A stretch of DNA of 64,000 bases from an uncultured Blautia sp. (GTDB lineage: Bacteria > Bacillota > Clostridia > Lachnospirales > Lachnospiraceae). Positions within the stretch are counted from its first letter, which is position 1; each line of letters starts with the position of its first letter. The notes beneath the pieces are model-generated. The model did no database searches. It was not told the origin of the DNA and worked only from the letters and a program-made list of their open reading frames with translations. This document shows, in pieces, positions 16,938 to 26,487 of the stretch. The translations under genes and the position numbers were made by a program. The stretch covers positions 6,464-70,463 of the forward strand of contig NZ_CAKRXI010000014.1 of NCBI RefSeq assembly GCF_934424005.1. The letters are read 5' to 3'.

Positions 16938-19900
16938 TTATTTTTTGTTTTTCTTTTTGTAAAATACCACTCCGCCAATCGCACCTGCCGCAATGATCAG
17001 GATACATACAAATGGAAGGATTGGTGTATTATCACCTGTTTTTACGGAACTCTTTCTGTTCGCTGCAGGTGTAAGATTTGTTCCAGGAGCAGTCACTTTG
17101 GCTTTTGCGATGCTGAAAGATACCTGTCTGGTATCCGTTGTTCCTGTTGCTTTCCAGCTGCTTCCATCATACTGTTGCTGTGCAAAAGCAACTTTCAGCG
17201 TATAATCCCCACTCTGTGCCAGTCCAAAAGACGCAGTATATGGTGCGGCATTCCAGACGTTTGTATTGATCACAGTCCAGCTCTGTGGAACATAACGGGT
17301 ATCTCCCTTTTTCGGCGAATTGTTATCCATACCCGCTCCAACTGCTGTAAAGGAAATCTTTGTCTGTGTAGTATAAACTCCATTTGCGTCAATACCTGTG
17401 ATCTTGTTATTTTCTGCAGATGCAACTTTAGCACTATAGGCATTTACACCGACTTCTATTGCCACAGACAGACTAATATTATTATCATTATCTACTCCGG
17501 AAGGCAATGTCACTGTACCTGCTACTGTAAATTTCTGAGCATCTGTACTGGACTGTTTATAAGAAGCTCCTTTTACATTCCAGGAAACAGCCGCTTTCAC
17601 ACTTCCTTCTGTTGTTTCAGCCACTACAGTAGATGGGAGCTTCAGCGAGGATGCATCCTTCTTCGTCCCATTTGCAAGTCCGGTAACTGCTGCAGGCTGC
17701 TGAATCTTCGTAAGAACTGCATTTCCCTTCACAACCTGAAAATTCACCGTAACCGATTTATCCAAAGACGAAGAAATCTTAAGATTCTCTGAATAAGCAC
17801 CCACATCCAGTCCGGTCTTAGGCTGTACTGTATAAACAGCAGTTTCACCCGGTGCCAGTGTAAGCTGTGCAGGATCAACAGAAACTGTAAAGTTTGTCAG
17901 TGCCGGCTGTTCCAGTGTTTGTGTCACATTTCCATTGTTCGTGACCGTGAACTGCTGTGGAGCAATCTCACTATAGCCCTTCTTTGCTGTTGCAAAATCG
18001 AGCGTTGTTTTAGAAATATCCAGAGAATGACTTGCAGGATTTACCGTAACCGTTGCAGTGATTGGAATCGTATTTCCTGTTGTGTTATCTGTAATCGTAA
18101 ATGTTTCAGTCGCATTCGCTGTAAGGTTCATCTTTGGCTGAATTGTAAACAGAACCGAATCACCACTCTTAACTGTCTGTGCCTGCCAGGTAATATCAAA
18201 ATACTGTCCCTGTGCTGTTCCCGCACTGCTGACTGCCTCTGACAGATCTGCATCTGCATCTCCTTCGTTTTTCAGTGTGATTGTCTCTGCCGCCGGAAGT
18301 TCTGTATATCCTACTACTAATGGTCCAAATTCTGCAACCAATTTATCAGCTGTAACATTACTTTTTGCCGGAGCAGGTATCGTAACATTCACAGAAACTA
18401 TAATCTTATTATCGCTGTTATTTTTATCTGCAAACAGAATATTATCCGGATAAGGCGTATCTGTTGCCAGATTTTTTGCCGGTGTAACTGTAAATGTCGC
18501 ACTTTCACCAGCCGGAATCTCCTGTTCGGAAGGATCTATTGTCACTGCAGGCGCCGCACCTGTTGAAGAAGCAGCTACTGTCACTGCCTGTGCGGAATTA
18601 TTTTTTACAGTGATCTGCTGGCTTTCTGTAGATTTAAATGTCAACCCGGACTCTGCAACAGTATCATCTACTGCCAATGTAACTTCTGTTGTGGTACTTC
18701 CATTATTTCCGCCATCTGAAGTGTTCGCATCATTTGAAGGATCTGTTGTACTGTCCGCCGGAGTTTCATCACCTTTATTCTGATCATCTGCTGTCGGATC
18801 TGATGTATTTCCTGTATCTGTTTTCTGATCATCCTGCCCGTTACCGTTCTGTGCATCATCCTTTGCTGCCTCAACTGTCATCTTTGCTTCAAAAGAAACT
18901 TCCGCACCTTCTTCACTGGTATATGTGATCGTATCATCATAATCTCCTGCTGCTATCCCGGCACGCGGAACGATCCACAGCTGCTGACTGCTGTTCTGTT
19001 CCATTGGATCTGAAATATCCTGAACCATAAAATGTTCCGGACTGATATCTGTAAAATTCAACGTAGTATTACCGGTATTCGTTACTGTTACATACTGCGC
19101 CTGTATACTATCTTCCTGACCGGAAATCACAGTTCCAAAATCTACGGTCTCAGAACTTCCGTCTCCAACAACGATACTTGCATCTGCCGTTGGAGTTTCT
19201 GTTTTTTCTGTATTATTATTTTCCTGGGAATCCACAGCATCTACTGTATTATTTGTCTGTCCATATGTGCCGTCTTCTGTCGCTTCCGGAATACCATCCA
19301 CAGATTCAGAACCTGCACTTTCACTCTGCTGCTTCTCTTCATCTGTTGTAGCAGCAGGAATACCTTCTACATTCTCAGTTCCTGCCTGTGTAGAATCCTC
19401 CTGATAAGTTGTGTCTGTATCCTCGGACATATCAGTCTGTGTTGTTTCTTCTGTATCAGCAGAAGCATCTGTATTCTGAGACTGTTCATTTTCTGTTTCC
19501 TGTACCGCATTATCCGAAGCAGCAGCCTTTTCTTCTGCTGCTTTTGCCTCCTGATCAGCAGCAGTCTGTGCATCTACTACTGTATCTGATACAACTTTCA
19601 GGCTTCCGGTATAACCATTTTCTTCTTTGCCTGTGATCGTCAGAACAATTTTGGACCCAATGTCATCCTGTGTCACTGTATAAGTCTTGTCTTTTCCGAG
19701 TTCTTTCAGTTCAGGCTTCTCCCCTGCCTTCTCTGCCTCCTCATCCTCAACTGTTTTTCTCTCCCAGAGATAGACAACATCATCCTCCGTCACTCCCTCT
19801 GGCTTTACTTCTTTAAATTCCGCACTCAATGTTCTGCCTTCTGCTGCAGTTCCCTGAATCTTCAATTTACCATCCAGTGCCGGAATTTCTGCTGCAAACA

Positions 19901-19970
19901 CTGTTGCAGGAATCATTGACAATACCAGAAATACTGACATAATGACTGCAAGAATTCTCTCTTTCCGCAT
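16938..19970 (-). CDS. Large secreted surface protein with ASH-like and Ig-like repeats and a VKTGD wall-anchor-type tail
   Basis: 1010 residues. Signal peptide MRKERILAVIMSVFLVLSMI..., then an Ig-like domain near 30-130 ending in YTVTQDDIGSKIVLTITG, an acidic low-complexity Gln/Glu/Thr region (about 140-260), several immunoglobulin-like modules resembling choice-of-anchor D/ASH repeats (each with V-x-N-x-G-N turns, e.g. VTNTGNTTLNFTDI and LKNEGDADADLSEAV), and a Big_4-like module near 755-850. The tail has VKTGDNTPILPFVCILIIAA, a hydrophobic helix and KKKNKK: the layout of a sortase substrate with a non-LPXTG motif. Probable role is cell-surface adhesion or structure. Confidence 0.88.
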   Translation of the reverse strand: MRKERILAVIMSVFLVLSMIPATVFAAEIPALDGKLKIQGTAAEGRTLSAEFKEVKPEGVTEDDVVYLWERKTVEDEEAEKAGEKPELKELGKDKTYTVTQDDIGSKIVLTITGKEENGYTGSLKVVSDTVVDAQTAADQEAKAAEEKAAASDNAVQETENEQSQNTDASADTEETTQTDMSEDTDTTYQEDSTQAGTENVEGIPAATTDEEKQQSESAGSESVDGIPEATEDGTYGQTNNTVDAVDSQENNNTEKTETPTADASIVVGDGSSETVDFGTVISGQEDSIQAQYVTVTNTGNTTLNFTDISPEHFMVQDISDPMEQNSSQQLWIVPRAGIAAGDYDDTITYTSEEGAEVSFEAKMTVEAAKDDAQNGNGQDDQKTDTGNTSDPTADDQNKGDETPADSTTDPSNDANTSDGGNNGSTTTEVTLAVDDTVAESGLTFKSTESQQITVKNNSAQAVTVAASSTGAAPAVTIDPSEQEIPAGESATFTVTPAKNLATDTPYPDNILFADKNNSDNKIIVSVNVTIPAPAKSNVTADKLVAEFGPLVVGYTELPAAETITLKNEGDADADLSEAVSSAGTAQGQYFDITWQAQTVKSGDSVLFTIQPKMNLTANATETFTITDNTTGNTIPITATVTVNPASHSLDISKTTLDFATAKKGYSEIAPQQFTVTNNGNVTQTLEQPALTNFTVSVDPAQLTLAPGETAVYTVQPKTGLDVGAYSENLKISSSLDKSVTVNFQVVKGNAVLTKIQQPAAVTGLANGTKKDASSLKLPSTVVAETTEGSVKAAVSWNVKGASYKQSSTDAQKFTVAGTVTLPSGVDNDNNISLSVAIEVGVNAYSAKVASAENNKITGIDANGVYTTQTKISFTAVGAGMDNNSPKKGDTRYVPQSWTVINTNVWNAAPYTASFGLAQSGDYTLKVAFAQQQYDGSSWKATGTTDTRQVSFSIAKAKVTAPGTNLTPAANRKSSVKTGDNTPILPFVCILIIAAGAIGGVVFYKKKNKK

Positions 19971-20079
19971 GATTCATCCTCCTTTTAGATTTGGTCTGTC
20001 CTGATTTATTTCTTATAGAATTCGACTTTAACTTTTCTTTAATTCTTTGTCGGTATCTATACCCCGTCTCCTGTAAAAA

Positions 20080-20088
20080 ATTATAACA
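20080..20088 (-). promoter_or_regulatory. Extended -10 promoter element of the surface-protein gene
   Basis: Minus-strand TGTTATAAT, an extended -10 (TGn-TATAAT), about 110 bases before the surface-protein start. The -35 at the right spacing is weak (TACATT). Confidence 0.55.
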
Positions 20089-20154
20089 CAGGTTTTTTAT
20101 CGAATGTAATTTGTATTTTACAGAACTGTTACATTACCACATTGTTCCTCTACA

Positions 20155-20196
20155 CAAAAATATCCCCGGTCATATTACTTATCGACCAGGGATATA
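20155..20196 (-). terminator. Terminator of the Maf/HAD operon
   Basis: ATATCCC-GGTC pairs with GACC-GGGATAT (one bulge on each side) and ends in TTTTTG on the minus strand. It closes the transcript that ends with the 85-residue gene. Confidence 0.85.
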
Positions 20197-20216
20197 CGTC
20201 TTTTTTATGAATTTTC

Positions 20217-20474
20217 TTATCCTTCCACGATCAGATAGCCGCCGGATGGAAGTGCAAATACTTCACAAGCATCTTCCAATTCCTCATCAGACATTCCGCT
20301 GACATCTGCACCGGCTTCATCCAGATACTTTCTGACTTCTTTGATATTCTTTACTTCAACAGCCATACAGTCTTCCAGAAACTCTTCTGCTTCCTCTGCC
20401 GTCTCAGCTACTGGCTCATCATAAAGTCTGCCCTGTTCTTTCAGGAAAACTTTAATGCTCTCTTCTGTATACAT
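20217..20474 (-). CDS. Small acidic protein, unknown function
   Basis: 85 residues, very acidic, mostly helical (MYTEESIKVFLKEQGRLYDE), ending in FALPSGGYLIVEG. I know similar short proteins next to HAD phosphatase genes in Lachnospiraceae, sometimes mislabelled glyoxalase; no function is established. Its ATG overlaps the stop of the preceding HAD gene by one base (TAATG), which implies coupled translation and possibly a related job. Confidence 0.75.
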   Translation of the reverse strand: MYTEESIKVFLKEQGRLYDEPVAETAEEAEEFLEDCMAVEVKNIKEVRKYLDEAGADVSGMSDEELEDACEVFALPSGGYLIVEG

Positions 20475-21280
20475 TATTTCAATACCTCCTCAATGTTTCC
20501 TTTCGCCGCAATCAGCTTTTTTAGTATCGTCTCTACTCTCTCCGTTTCATATGCCGCTGCCTGTTTTACTCCATCTTTGGCATGTGCCATTGCGAAACTG
20601 TACGGAACAGATTTCAGCATGGCAATATCATTGTATTCATCACCAAACACGATACATTCTTCCGGTCTGATTCCCAGAATCTCCTGATATTTTTCAACGC
20701 CTTTTGCCTTATTGGTATCAAAAGGAATAAAATCCACCCATGCTGTTCCGGAAGTCACAACTGTACATTTGTCCCCAAAGCGTTCATTCCAGTAATGAAT
20801 CGTATCGTCCTGCAGTCCGCCTCTTTCATATACTGCCAGTTTCATACACGGTTCCGTGATTTCTTCAAAGCTATTGATTTCTTTGCAGACATTTCCAACG
20901 ACATTGATCATCAGATCTCTGAAATGTTCTGTTTTCGGTCTGATATAGTAAAAATCTTTCGTGGAACAGGTAAATTCTGATCCTTCTTTGTCATAAATAC
21001 TTTCTGCGATTTCACGGACCAGCTCCTGTTCAAAACTGTCCTGATAAAGAACTTTTTCATTATACACAGCAAGAGCGCCATTTTCGCTGATAAACGCCAT
21101 ATCATCCACTACTGGCCGGAACATTTTTTTCATATTTGCATACTGACGTCCACTTGCAGCCACAAACAGTATTCCCATTTTTTTTAACTGTCTGATCAGT
21201 GGGAAAATTTCTTCCGGAAGGCTCTGCGCCCCCTTAAAAAGTAAAGTTCCGTCCAGATCACTTGCAACAAGTTTAATCAT
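20474..21280 (-). CDS. Cof-type HAD-IIB phosphatase
   Basis: 268 residues of the HAD superfamily with a C2B cap. Motif I is KLVASDLDGTLLF at the start, motif II VAASGRQY near residue 41, motif III a Lys near 197 (DTNKAKGVEKY), and motif IV VFGDEYNDIAMLKSV. Such enzymes dephosphorylate sugar phosphates or flavin/pyridoxal phosphates; the substrate cannot be read. Its start overlaps the upstream HAD gene by 8 bases. Confidence 0.92.
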   Translation of the reverse strand: MIKLVASDLDGTLLFKGAQSLPEEIFPLIRQLKKMGILFVAASGRQYANMKKMFRPVVDDMAFISENGALAVYNEKVLYQDSFEQELVREIAESIYDKEGSEFTCSTKDFYYIRPKTEHFRDLMINVVGNVCKEINSFEEITEPCMKLAVYERGGLQDDTIHYWNERFGDKCTVVTSGTAWVDFIPFDTNKAKGVEKYQEILGIRPEECIVFGDEYNDIAMLKSVPYSFAMAHAKDGVKQAAAYETERVETILKKLIAAKGNIEEVLK

Positions 21281-21938
21281 TTTTCCATTCCTCGCATATA
21301 TATAATAAATCCTGTGGTTTCTCAGCTACTTTTTCCGCACCATTACTCTCCAGTTCCTCACGGTCACGAAATCCCCAGAGTACTCCTACCGTATGCATTT
21401 TTGCCGCAGTTCCTGTTTCCATATCTGTTTTGGTGTCACCTACATACATACACTCTGATGGAGATACGCCAAATTCTGACGCCGCTTTCAAAGGACCATC
21501 CGGAGCTGGTTTTCTTCGTATTGAATCACTCTGTCCGATCACAAGGTCAAAATACCCATCAAACATCTTCTCTATTACTTTCACAGCTGCCACATGTGGT
21601 TTGTTCGAGCAGACTGCCAGCCTCATTCCACGTTTTTTCAGCTCCTTCAGCATTTCTTTAATGCCTTCATATGGTACAACTTTGTATAATGGATCTTCAT
21701 CAAATTTTTTTCTGTAAATCCTGCGAACTTCTTCATAATGTGTCAGTTCTGGATCACCGGCATCTTTCAGACAGCGGTGAATGAGCATATCCGCCCCTTC
21801 CCCACTGTAATATTTAAAGTTTTCCACCGGCTGTGGTTTAAGATTCATACTCTTTAAAATCTCATTTGCCACATAAGCCATTGACTCCAGTGTATTTGCC
21901 AAAGTACCATCCAGATCAAAAATACAAGCCTTTATCAT
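21273..21938 (-). CDS. HAD phosphatase, phosphoglycolate phosphatase-like
   Basis: 221 residues of the HAD superfamily with a C1 cap. Motifs: ACIFDLDGTLANT at the start, LAVCSNKPH near residue 111, RRKPAPDGPL near 143 (motif III Lys), and YVGDTKTDMETG near 165. The overall layout resembles Gph, which removes 2-phosphoglycolate, but several HAD families share it. It starts four bases after maf ends and overlaps the next HAD gene. Confidence 0.9.
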   Translation of the reverse strand: MIKACIFDLDGTLANTLESMAYVANEILKSMNLKPQPVENFKYYSGEGADMLIHRCLKDAGDPELTHYEEVRRIYRKKFDEDPLYKVVPYEGIKEMLKELKKRGMRLAVCSNKPHVAAVKVIEKMFDGYFDLVIGQSDSIRRKPAPDGPLKAASEFGVSPSECMYVGDTKTDMETGTAAKMHTVGVLWGFRDREELESNGAEKVAEKPQDLLYICEEWKND

Positions 21939-21942
21939 TTGT

Positions 21943-22533
21943 TTATCCTCTTAATTCAATCCCATGTTTCTTCATTTCATAAAAAAGTCTGCCAACCGGC
22001 AATCCCACTACGTTCGTATACTCTCCCCGGATTTCTTTCACATAAATGCCAAATCCGCCCTGAATACCATAGCTTCCGGCTTTGTCCATTGGTTCACCAC
22101 TCGCAATATAAGTTCTGATTTCCTCATCGGAGACCGGGTAGAAAGAAACATCTGTACTCTCAGAAAATGAGATATCCTCCCATTTTCCATTTTTCTTTAT
22201 CAGAACTGTTACCCCTGTATATACCTGATGTATATTTCCCTGGAGCATTTTAAGTGTCTTAAATGCATCAGACTCATCGACCGGTTTTCCGAGGATTTCA
22301 TTATTATAAGAAACAATTGTGTCTGCTCCGATCACAACCGTCCCCTCTTCCATATCAAAATTCAGAGCAACTGCAGTTGCTTTCTGTTCCGACAGTTCTC
22401 GAACGATTTCTTCTGGTTTATCTGAAGTAATCTTCTCCTCTCCGTCAGCTGCACATACCTGAAAAATAACACCGGCCGCCGCCAGAAGCTCTCTGCGTCT
22501 TGGTGAAGCAGAAGCAAGTATGATTTTTCTCAT
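21943..22533 (-). CDS. maf: Maf-like nucleoside triphosphate pyrophosphatase
   Basis: Hydrolyses dTTP/UTP and modified nucleotides to monophosphates, a house-cleaning role. 196 residues with ILASASPRRRELLAAAGVIF (triphosphate loop), GADTIVSYNNEILGKP near residue 68 (catalytic Asp), and GSYGIQGGFGIYVKEIRGEYTNVVGLP. It is the first gene of maf-HAD-HAD-85 residue protein. Confidence 0.95.
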   Translation of the reverse strand: MRKIILASASPRRRELLAAAGVIFQVCAADGEEKITSDKPEEIVRELSEQKATAVALNFDMEEGTVVIGADTIVSYNNEILGKPVDESDAFKTLKMLQGNIHQVYTGVTVLIKKNGKWEDISFSESTDVSFYPVSDEEIRTYIASGEPMDKAGSYGIQGGFGIYVKEIRGEYTNVVGLPVGRLFYEMKKHGIELRG

Positions 22534-22636
22534 ATAAATAATATCCCTTTTCTTTGTTTTCTGTTTGTGTTAATCAAAGCATTTACTTCTGTAACAGTAT
22601 ACCCTGTCACCTAACATCGTGCAACCGTGAAAATGT

Positions 22637-22688
22637 AAAAAAAGTCGGCACCAATTCCCATATCCGTAAGGAATATATGCCAACTTTC
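22637..22688 (-). terminator. Terminator of tRNA-Thr
   Basis: On the minus strand AAAGTTGGCA pairs with TGCCGACTTT (one mismatch) with an inner ATTCC/GGAAT pairing, followed by TTTTTTT. It lies just past the tRNA gene. Confidence 0.8.
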
Positions 22689-22706
22689 ACATTTACAAAA
22701 AAATAA

Positions 22707-22779
22707 AGCTGCTGACGGGAATCGAACCCGTGACCTCCGCCTTACCAAGGCGACGCTCTACCGACTGAGCCACAGCAGC
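22707..22779 (-). tRNA. tRNA-Thr(GGT)
   Basis: A 73-base cloverleaf: acceptor arms GCTGCTG and CAGCAGC, D-arm GCTCAGTCGGTAGAGC, anticodon loop TTGGTAA with anticodon GGT (reads ACC/ACT), T-arm ACGGGTTCGATTCCCGT. The 3' CCA is not encoded and must be added. It has its own promoter and terminator. Confidence 0.97.
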
Positions 22780-22818
22780 ATTTCCATAAGCGGACATTTC
22801 TGTCGCTCACAGTTGATA

Positions 22819-22847
22819 ATATTAACAGAAAAAGCATACCCTGTCAA
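22819..22847 (-). promoter_or_regulatory. Promoter of tRNA-Thr
   Basis: Minus strand TTGACA (22847-22842), 17 bases, TAATAT (22824-22819). Transcription should begin near 22812, about 33 bases before the mature tRNA. Confidence 0.85.
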
Positions 22848-22977
22848 CAGGCAATTTGATTTTTTTGCCTTTGTGTTTTTTTACATTTATTTCTCGATAT
22901 TTTTCTCTTGAAATCTTTTAAATCCGGCGTTTTTATGATATGATTAACCTTTAAAGAAACATTCAGGAGGGAAAGAG

Positions 22978-24642
22978 ATGGAAAACGAAACCGTTTCTAA
23001 AAATTTTATTGAAAACATCATTGATAAAGACCTTGCAGAGGGTGTTTATGATACCGTACACACCCGCTTCCCACCGGAGCCTAATGGATACCTCCATATC
23101 GGACATGCCAAATCCATTCTTTTGAATTACGGACTTGCCCAGGAATACAACGGCAAGTTTAATATGCGTTTTGATGATACAAACCCTACAAAAGAAAAAA
23201 GTGAATTTGTAGAATCTATTAAAGCTGACATCAAATGGCTTGGTGCTGACTGGGAGGACAGACTTTTCTTTGCTTCTGATTACTTTGGACAGATGTATGA
23301 AGCAGCCATCAAACTGATCAAAAAAGGAAAAGCTTATGTCTGTGACCTGACTGCCGATGAGATCCGCCAGTACCGTGGAACTCTGACAGAGCCTGGAAAA
23401 GAGAGCCCGTACCGTAACCGTTCTGTTGAAGAAAATCTCCAGCTTTTTGAAGAAATGAAAGAAGGCAAATATGCCGATGGAGAAAAAGTTCTTCGTGCCA
23501 AGATCGATATGGCATCTCCTAACATGAACATGCGTGATCCGGTCATCTACCGTGTTGCTCATATGACCCACCACAGAACCGGCGACACTTGGTGCATTTA
23601 TCCAATGTATGACTTTGCTCATCCGATCGAGGATGCTATCGAGGGAATCACACACTCCATCTGTACACTGGAATTCGAAGACCATCGTCCGCTTTATGAC
23701 TGGGTCGTTCGTGAGCTGGAATACCCACATCCGCCGAAACAGATTGAATTTGCGAAACTGTATCTGACCAACGTCGTAACAGGTAAACGTTATATTAAGA
23801 AACTGGTTGAAGACGGAATCGTAGACGGATGGGATGATCCACGTCTTGTTTCCATCGCAGCTCTTCGCAGAAGAGGCTTTACACCGGAATCCATCAAAAT
23901 GTTCGTAGATCTCTGCGGTGTCTCCAAAGCAAACAGCTCCGTAGACTATGCAATGCTTGAGTACTGTATCCGTGAAGACCTGAAATTAAAACGCCCTCGT
24001 ATGATGGCAGTTATGGATCCAATCAAGCTCGTGATCGACAACTATCCGGAAGGACAGGTTGAATATCTCGATGCTCCGAATAACATGGAAAATGAAGCAC
24101 TTGGAACCCGTAAGATTCCATTCAGCGGTGAATTATATATTGAACGCGATGACTTCATGATCGATCCACCACGTAAATATAAGAGACTTTTCGTTGGTAC
24201 TGAAGTACGTCTGATGAATGCTTATTTTGTAACCTGTACAGGATATGAAGCAGATGATGACGGTACAGTACGAGTTGTACATTGTACTTATGATCCGGCA
24301 ACAAAAGGCGGAAACGCTCCGGACGGACGTAAAGTAAAAGGAACGATTCACTGGGTAGAAGCTACAAATGCCAAAGAAGCAACTGTACGTCTTTACGAAA
24401 ACATTGTAGACGAAGAAAAAGGTGTATACAACAAAGAAGATGGTTCTCTGAACGTAAATCCAAACTCTCTTACAACTGTCACTGCTTATGTTGAGCCGGC
24501 TCTTATGGAAGCAAAAGGCTATGACAGTTTCCAGTTTGTAAGAAACGGATTCTACTGTGCAGACATCCATGACTCCAAAGAAGGTGCTCCGGTATTTAAC
24601 CGTATCGTATCCCTGAAGAGTTCTTTCCGTCTTCCTAAATAA
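22978..24642 (+). CDS. glnS: Glutaminyl-tRNA synthetase
   Basis: Charges tRNA-Gln with glutamine. 554 residues, the size of bacterial GlnRS. The class I signature is [19 protein letters not shown] near residue 34; the catalytic second signature is [15 protein letters not shown] near 261, with VTGKR where most GlnRS have VMSKR. Strong ribosome site CAGGAGGGAAAGAG before the ATG at 22978. It stands alone, divergent from tRNA-Thr, and has its own terminator. Its presence suggests Gln-tRNA is made directly, though GatCAB may also exist outside the window. Confidence 0.96.
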   Translation: MENETVSKNFIENIIDKDLAEGVYDTVHTRFPPEPNGYLHIGHAKSILLNYGLAQEYNGKFNMRFDDTNPTKEKSEFVESIKADIKWLGADWEDRLFFASDYFGQMYEAAIKLIKKGKAYVCDLTADEIRQYRGTLTEPGKESPYRNRSVEENLQLFEEMKEGKYADGEKVLRAKIDMASPNMNMRDPVIYRVAHMTHHRTGDTWCIYPMYDFAHPIEDAIEGITHSICTLEFEDHRPLYDWVVRELEYPHPPKQIEFAKLYLTNVVTGKRYIKKLVEDGIVDGWDDPRLVSIAALRRRGFTPESIKMFVDLCGVSKANSSVDYAMLEYCIREDLKLKRPRMMAVMDPIKLVIDNYPEGQVEYLDAPNNMENEALGTRKIPFSGELYIERDDFMIDPPRKYKRLFVGTEVRLMNAYFVTCTGYEADDDGTVRVVHCTYDPATKGGNAPDGRKVKGTIHWVEATNAKEATVRLYENIVDEEKGVYNKEDGSLNVNPNSLTTVTAYVEPALMEAKGYDSFQFVRNGFYCADIHDSKEGAPVFNRIVSLKSSFRLPK

Positions 24643-24653
24643 ATCCTGACAAA

Positions 24654-24689
24654 ATAAAAGCAGGCTCATCGGGCCTGCTTCTATTTTGT
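24654..24689 (+). terminator. Terminator after glnS
   Basis: AAGCAGGC and GCCTGCTT around TCATCGG, then CTATTTTGTC.  It lies 13 bases past the glnS stop and may also serve the convergent small gene on the minus strand, which sees AAAATAG before and TTTTATTTTG after the stem. Confidence 0.9.
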
Positions 24690-24697
24690 CTTTATTT

Positions 24698-25033
24698 TTA
24701 TTCTTCTGTATCTTTGTCTTCTTTTTCTTCTTTGATCACTTCTTCAACGGCTTCTTCTGCATCTGCAGTCTCAGCAGTCTCAGCAGTCTCTTCTACTGCT
24801 TTTTCTACAGCTTCTTCTGCTTCATCCCAGGATGCAAAATCTTCGCCTGTTTCTTTCTTTTCTTCTTTCTCAGCAGTTTCTTCTTCGCCTGCCTCATCTT
24901 CGAAATCATCATCGAAGTCATCAAAATCATCTAATGGAGTTTTTTTGAATGCATATGCTGCAATGGCTCCTGCTGCTGCAGCAGCTACTGCTCCAACTGC
25001 TACAAATCCCCAGTATTTATTAATTTTTGCCAT
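24698..25033 (-). CDS. Membrane-anchored acidic protein, unknown function
   Basis: 111 residues: an N-terminal membrane helix (WGFVAVGAVAAAAAGAIAAY, residues 8-27), followed by a strongly acidic Asp/Glu tail with predicted helical or coiled character (FDDFDDDFEDEAGEEETAEK and repeats of ETAE). Ribosome site GAAAGGAGAAGTATATT. The codon-level repeat AETAETAETA reflects slippage-prone repeats. No domain known. It may continue from sigH transcription (97-base gap). Confidence 0.7.
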   Translation of the reverse strand: MAKINKYWGFVAVGAVAAAAAGAIAAYAFKKTPLDDFDDFDDDFEDEAGEEETAEKEEKKETGEDFASWDEAEEAVEKAVEETAETAETADAEEAVEEVIKEEKEDKDTEE

Positions 25034-25130
25034 AATATACTTCTCCTTTCATATACAAGAGAGTCTCTCTCTGATATTCAGATGTGATGTCACAAATTTT
25101 ATGCGCATCTGAGTAATTATTGTTATTTTA

Positions 25131-25730
25131 CTACTTTTGTCCGGAAAAAGGAAGTGAAAAGTTTCGTATCTTTCCACGGATACGCTGAAGCGCGTTATCA
25201 ATTGATTTGGGAGTTTTTCCCATAATCTCTGCAATCTTTATATATCCATAACCTCTGAGATAATAATCCAGTACTTTGTTCTCCATTGGACTTAAAACTT
25301 TTGTAATCTTATGCTCCAGATTTCGCGTACTCTCCTGATCAATAATAAGTGCCTCCGGATCTTCCGTCCATGAACCTTCCAGATGTTCCGACTCATTTTC
25401 ATCACTCAGTGAGACATATGAATTCAGTGGAAGATGTTTCTGCCTATTAGAATTCTGAACTGCACTGTAAAGCTGTCGGTCAATACACAGACCCGCAAAT
25501 GTCCGAAAGGATGCCTCTTTATCAGACTGATAATTCTGGATTGCCTTAAAAAGTCCAATCATCCCTTCCTGGATCAGATCATCTGTTTCTCCTCCGATTA
25601 GGAACATTGCTCTTGCCTTTTTGCGGACAAATTCTTTATATTTTTCCATCAGGTAATCCGAGATTTCTGTTTCCCCTTCTCGCAGCCTGACAATCAGTTC
25701 CTCATCACTGTACTGGTCATAACGGCCCAT
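25131..25730 (-). CDS. sigH: RNA polymerase sigma factor SigH
   Basis: 199-residue sigma-70 family factor of the sporulation/transition-state type (sigma-H). Region 2 is visible as IGGETDDLIQEGMIGLFKAIQNY and FRTFAGLCIDRQLYSAVQ; region 4 as LSPMENKVLDYYLRGYGYIKIAEIMGKTPKSIDNALQRI. The gene sits 13 bases after rlmB, the conserved cysS-mrnC-rlmB-sigH order of Firmicutes. In spore formers it helps switch on spo0A; with the Spo0A-like domain gene at 14042 it hints at a spore-forming ancestry, not proof of sporulation. Confidence 0.94.
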   Translation of the reverse strand: MGRYDQYSDEELIVRLREGETEISDYLMEKYKEFVRKKARAMFLIGGETDDLIQEGMIGLFKAIQNYQSDKEASFRTFAGLCIDRQLYSAVQNSNRQKHLPLNSYVSLSDENESEHLEGSWTEDPEALIIDQESTRNLEHKITKVLSPMENKVLDYYLRGYGYIKIAEIMGKTPKSIDNALQRIRGKIRNFSLPFSGQK

Positions 25731-25743
25731 ATAAGTTTCCCCT

Positions 25744-26487
25744 TTATTTACCTGCTTTTGCCAGTCGCTGTCTTACAATCTCATATGCAAGGACCCCTGC
25801 TGCCACAGAAGCATTCAGAGAATCTATATCACCTTTCATTGGTATGGATGCAGTAAAATCACATGCTTCTCTTACCAGACGGCTGACACCTTCTCCTTCA
25901 TTTCCGATCACAAGTCCCATTGGTCCTGTCAGATCAAGGTCATACATAGTCTCACCACCCATATCCGCACAAACAAACCAGATGCCTTTTTCCTTAAGTT
26001 CTTCAATTGTTCTTACAATATTTGTCACCTTGGCAACTGGTGTATAATTGATCGCACCGGCGGAAGTCTTTGCTACTGTAGAAGTCAGTCCCACTGCACG
26101 TCTTTTTGGAATGATCACTCCATGCGCTCCTGCAAGATTTGCGGTACGGATAATTGCTCCAAGATTATGCGGATCTTCCACATTATCCAGGATAATAAGG
26201 AACGGTGCCTCACCTTTTTCCTCTGCTCTTGTAAGAATTTCATCCACGGTACTATAATCATAAGCAGCAACCTGCGCAATCACGCCCTGATGTGCATGCG
26301 TCTCACTGAGCTGATCAAGTCTCTCTTTGCTTACATAGTTAATAATGGTGTCTGTCTTTCGTGCCTCTCTCGCGATCGTTCTTACCGGACCATCCTGACA
26401 GCCATCCAGAATAAAAAGCTTGTCTACGCATTTGCCAGAACGGAAAGCTTCCAGCACCGCATTACGTCCTTCTATCTGTTCACTCAT
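25744..26487 (-). CDS. rlmB: 23S rRNA Gm2251 2'-O-methyltransferase
   Basis: SPOUT-fold TrmH-family enzyme. 247 residues: short substrate-binding N-domain (IEGRNAVLEAFRSGKCVDKLFIL), linker, then the knotted SAM domain with ILDNVEDPHNLGAIIRTANLAGAHGVIIPKRRAVGLT (motif 1), VIGNEGEGVSRLVREACD (motif 2) and IPMKGDIDSLNASVAAGVLAYEIVRQR (motif 3). It overlaps mrnC by 4 bases and precedes sigH. Confidence 0.95.
   Translation of the reverse strand: MSEQIEGRNAVLEAFRSGKCVDKLFILDGCQDGPVRTIAREARKTDTIINYVSKERLDQLSETHAHQGVIAQVAAYDYSTVDEILTRAEEKGEAPFLIILDNVEDPHNLGAIIRTANLAGAHGVIIPKRRAVGLTSTVAKTSAGAINYTPVAKVTNIVRTIEELKEKGIWFVCADMGGETMYDLDLTGPMGLVIGNEGEGVSRLVREACDFTASIPMKGDIDSLNASVAAGVLAYEIVRQRLAKAGK

Noticed and set aside
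22963..23730. Large minus-strand frame opposite glnS
   Set aside because: Lies wholly antisense to a full-length GlnRS with all motifs; composition is that of a shadow frame.
24133..24669. Minus-strand 178-codon frame at the end of glnS
   Set aside because: Shadow of the glnS coding strand, no ribosome site.
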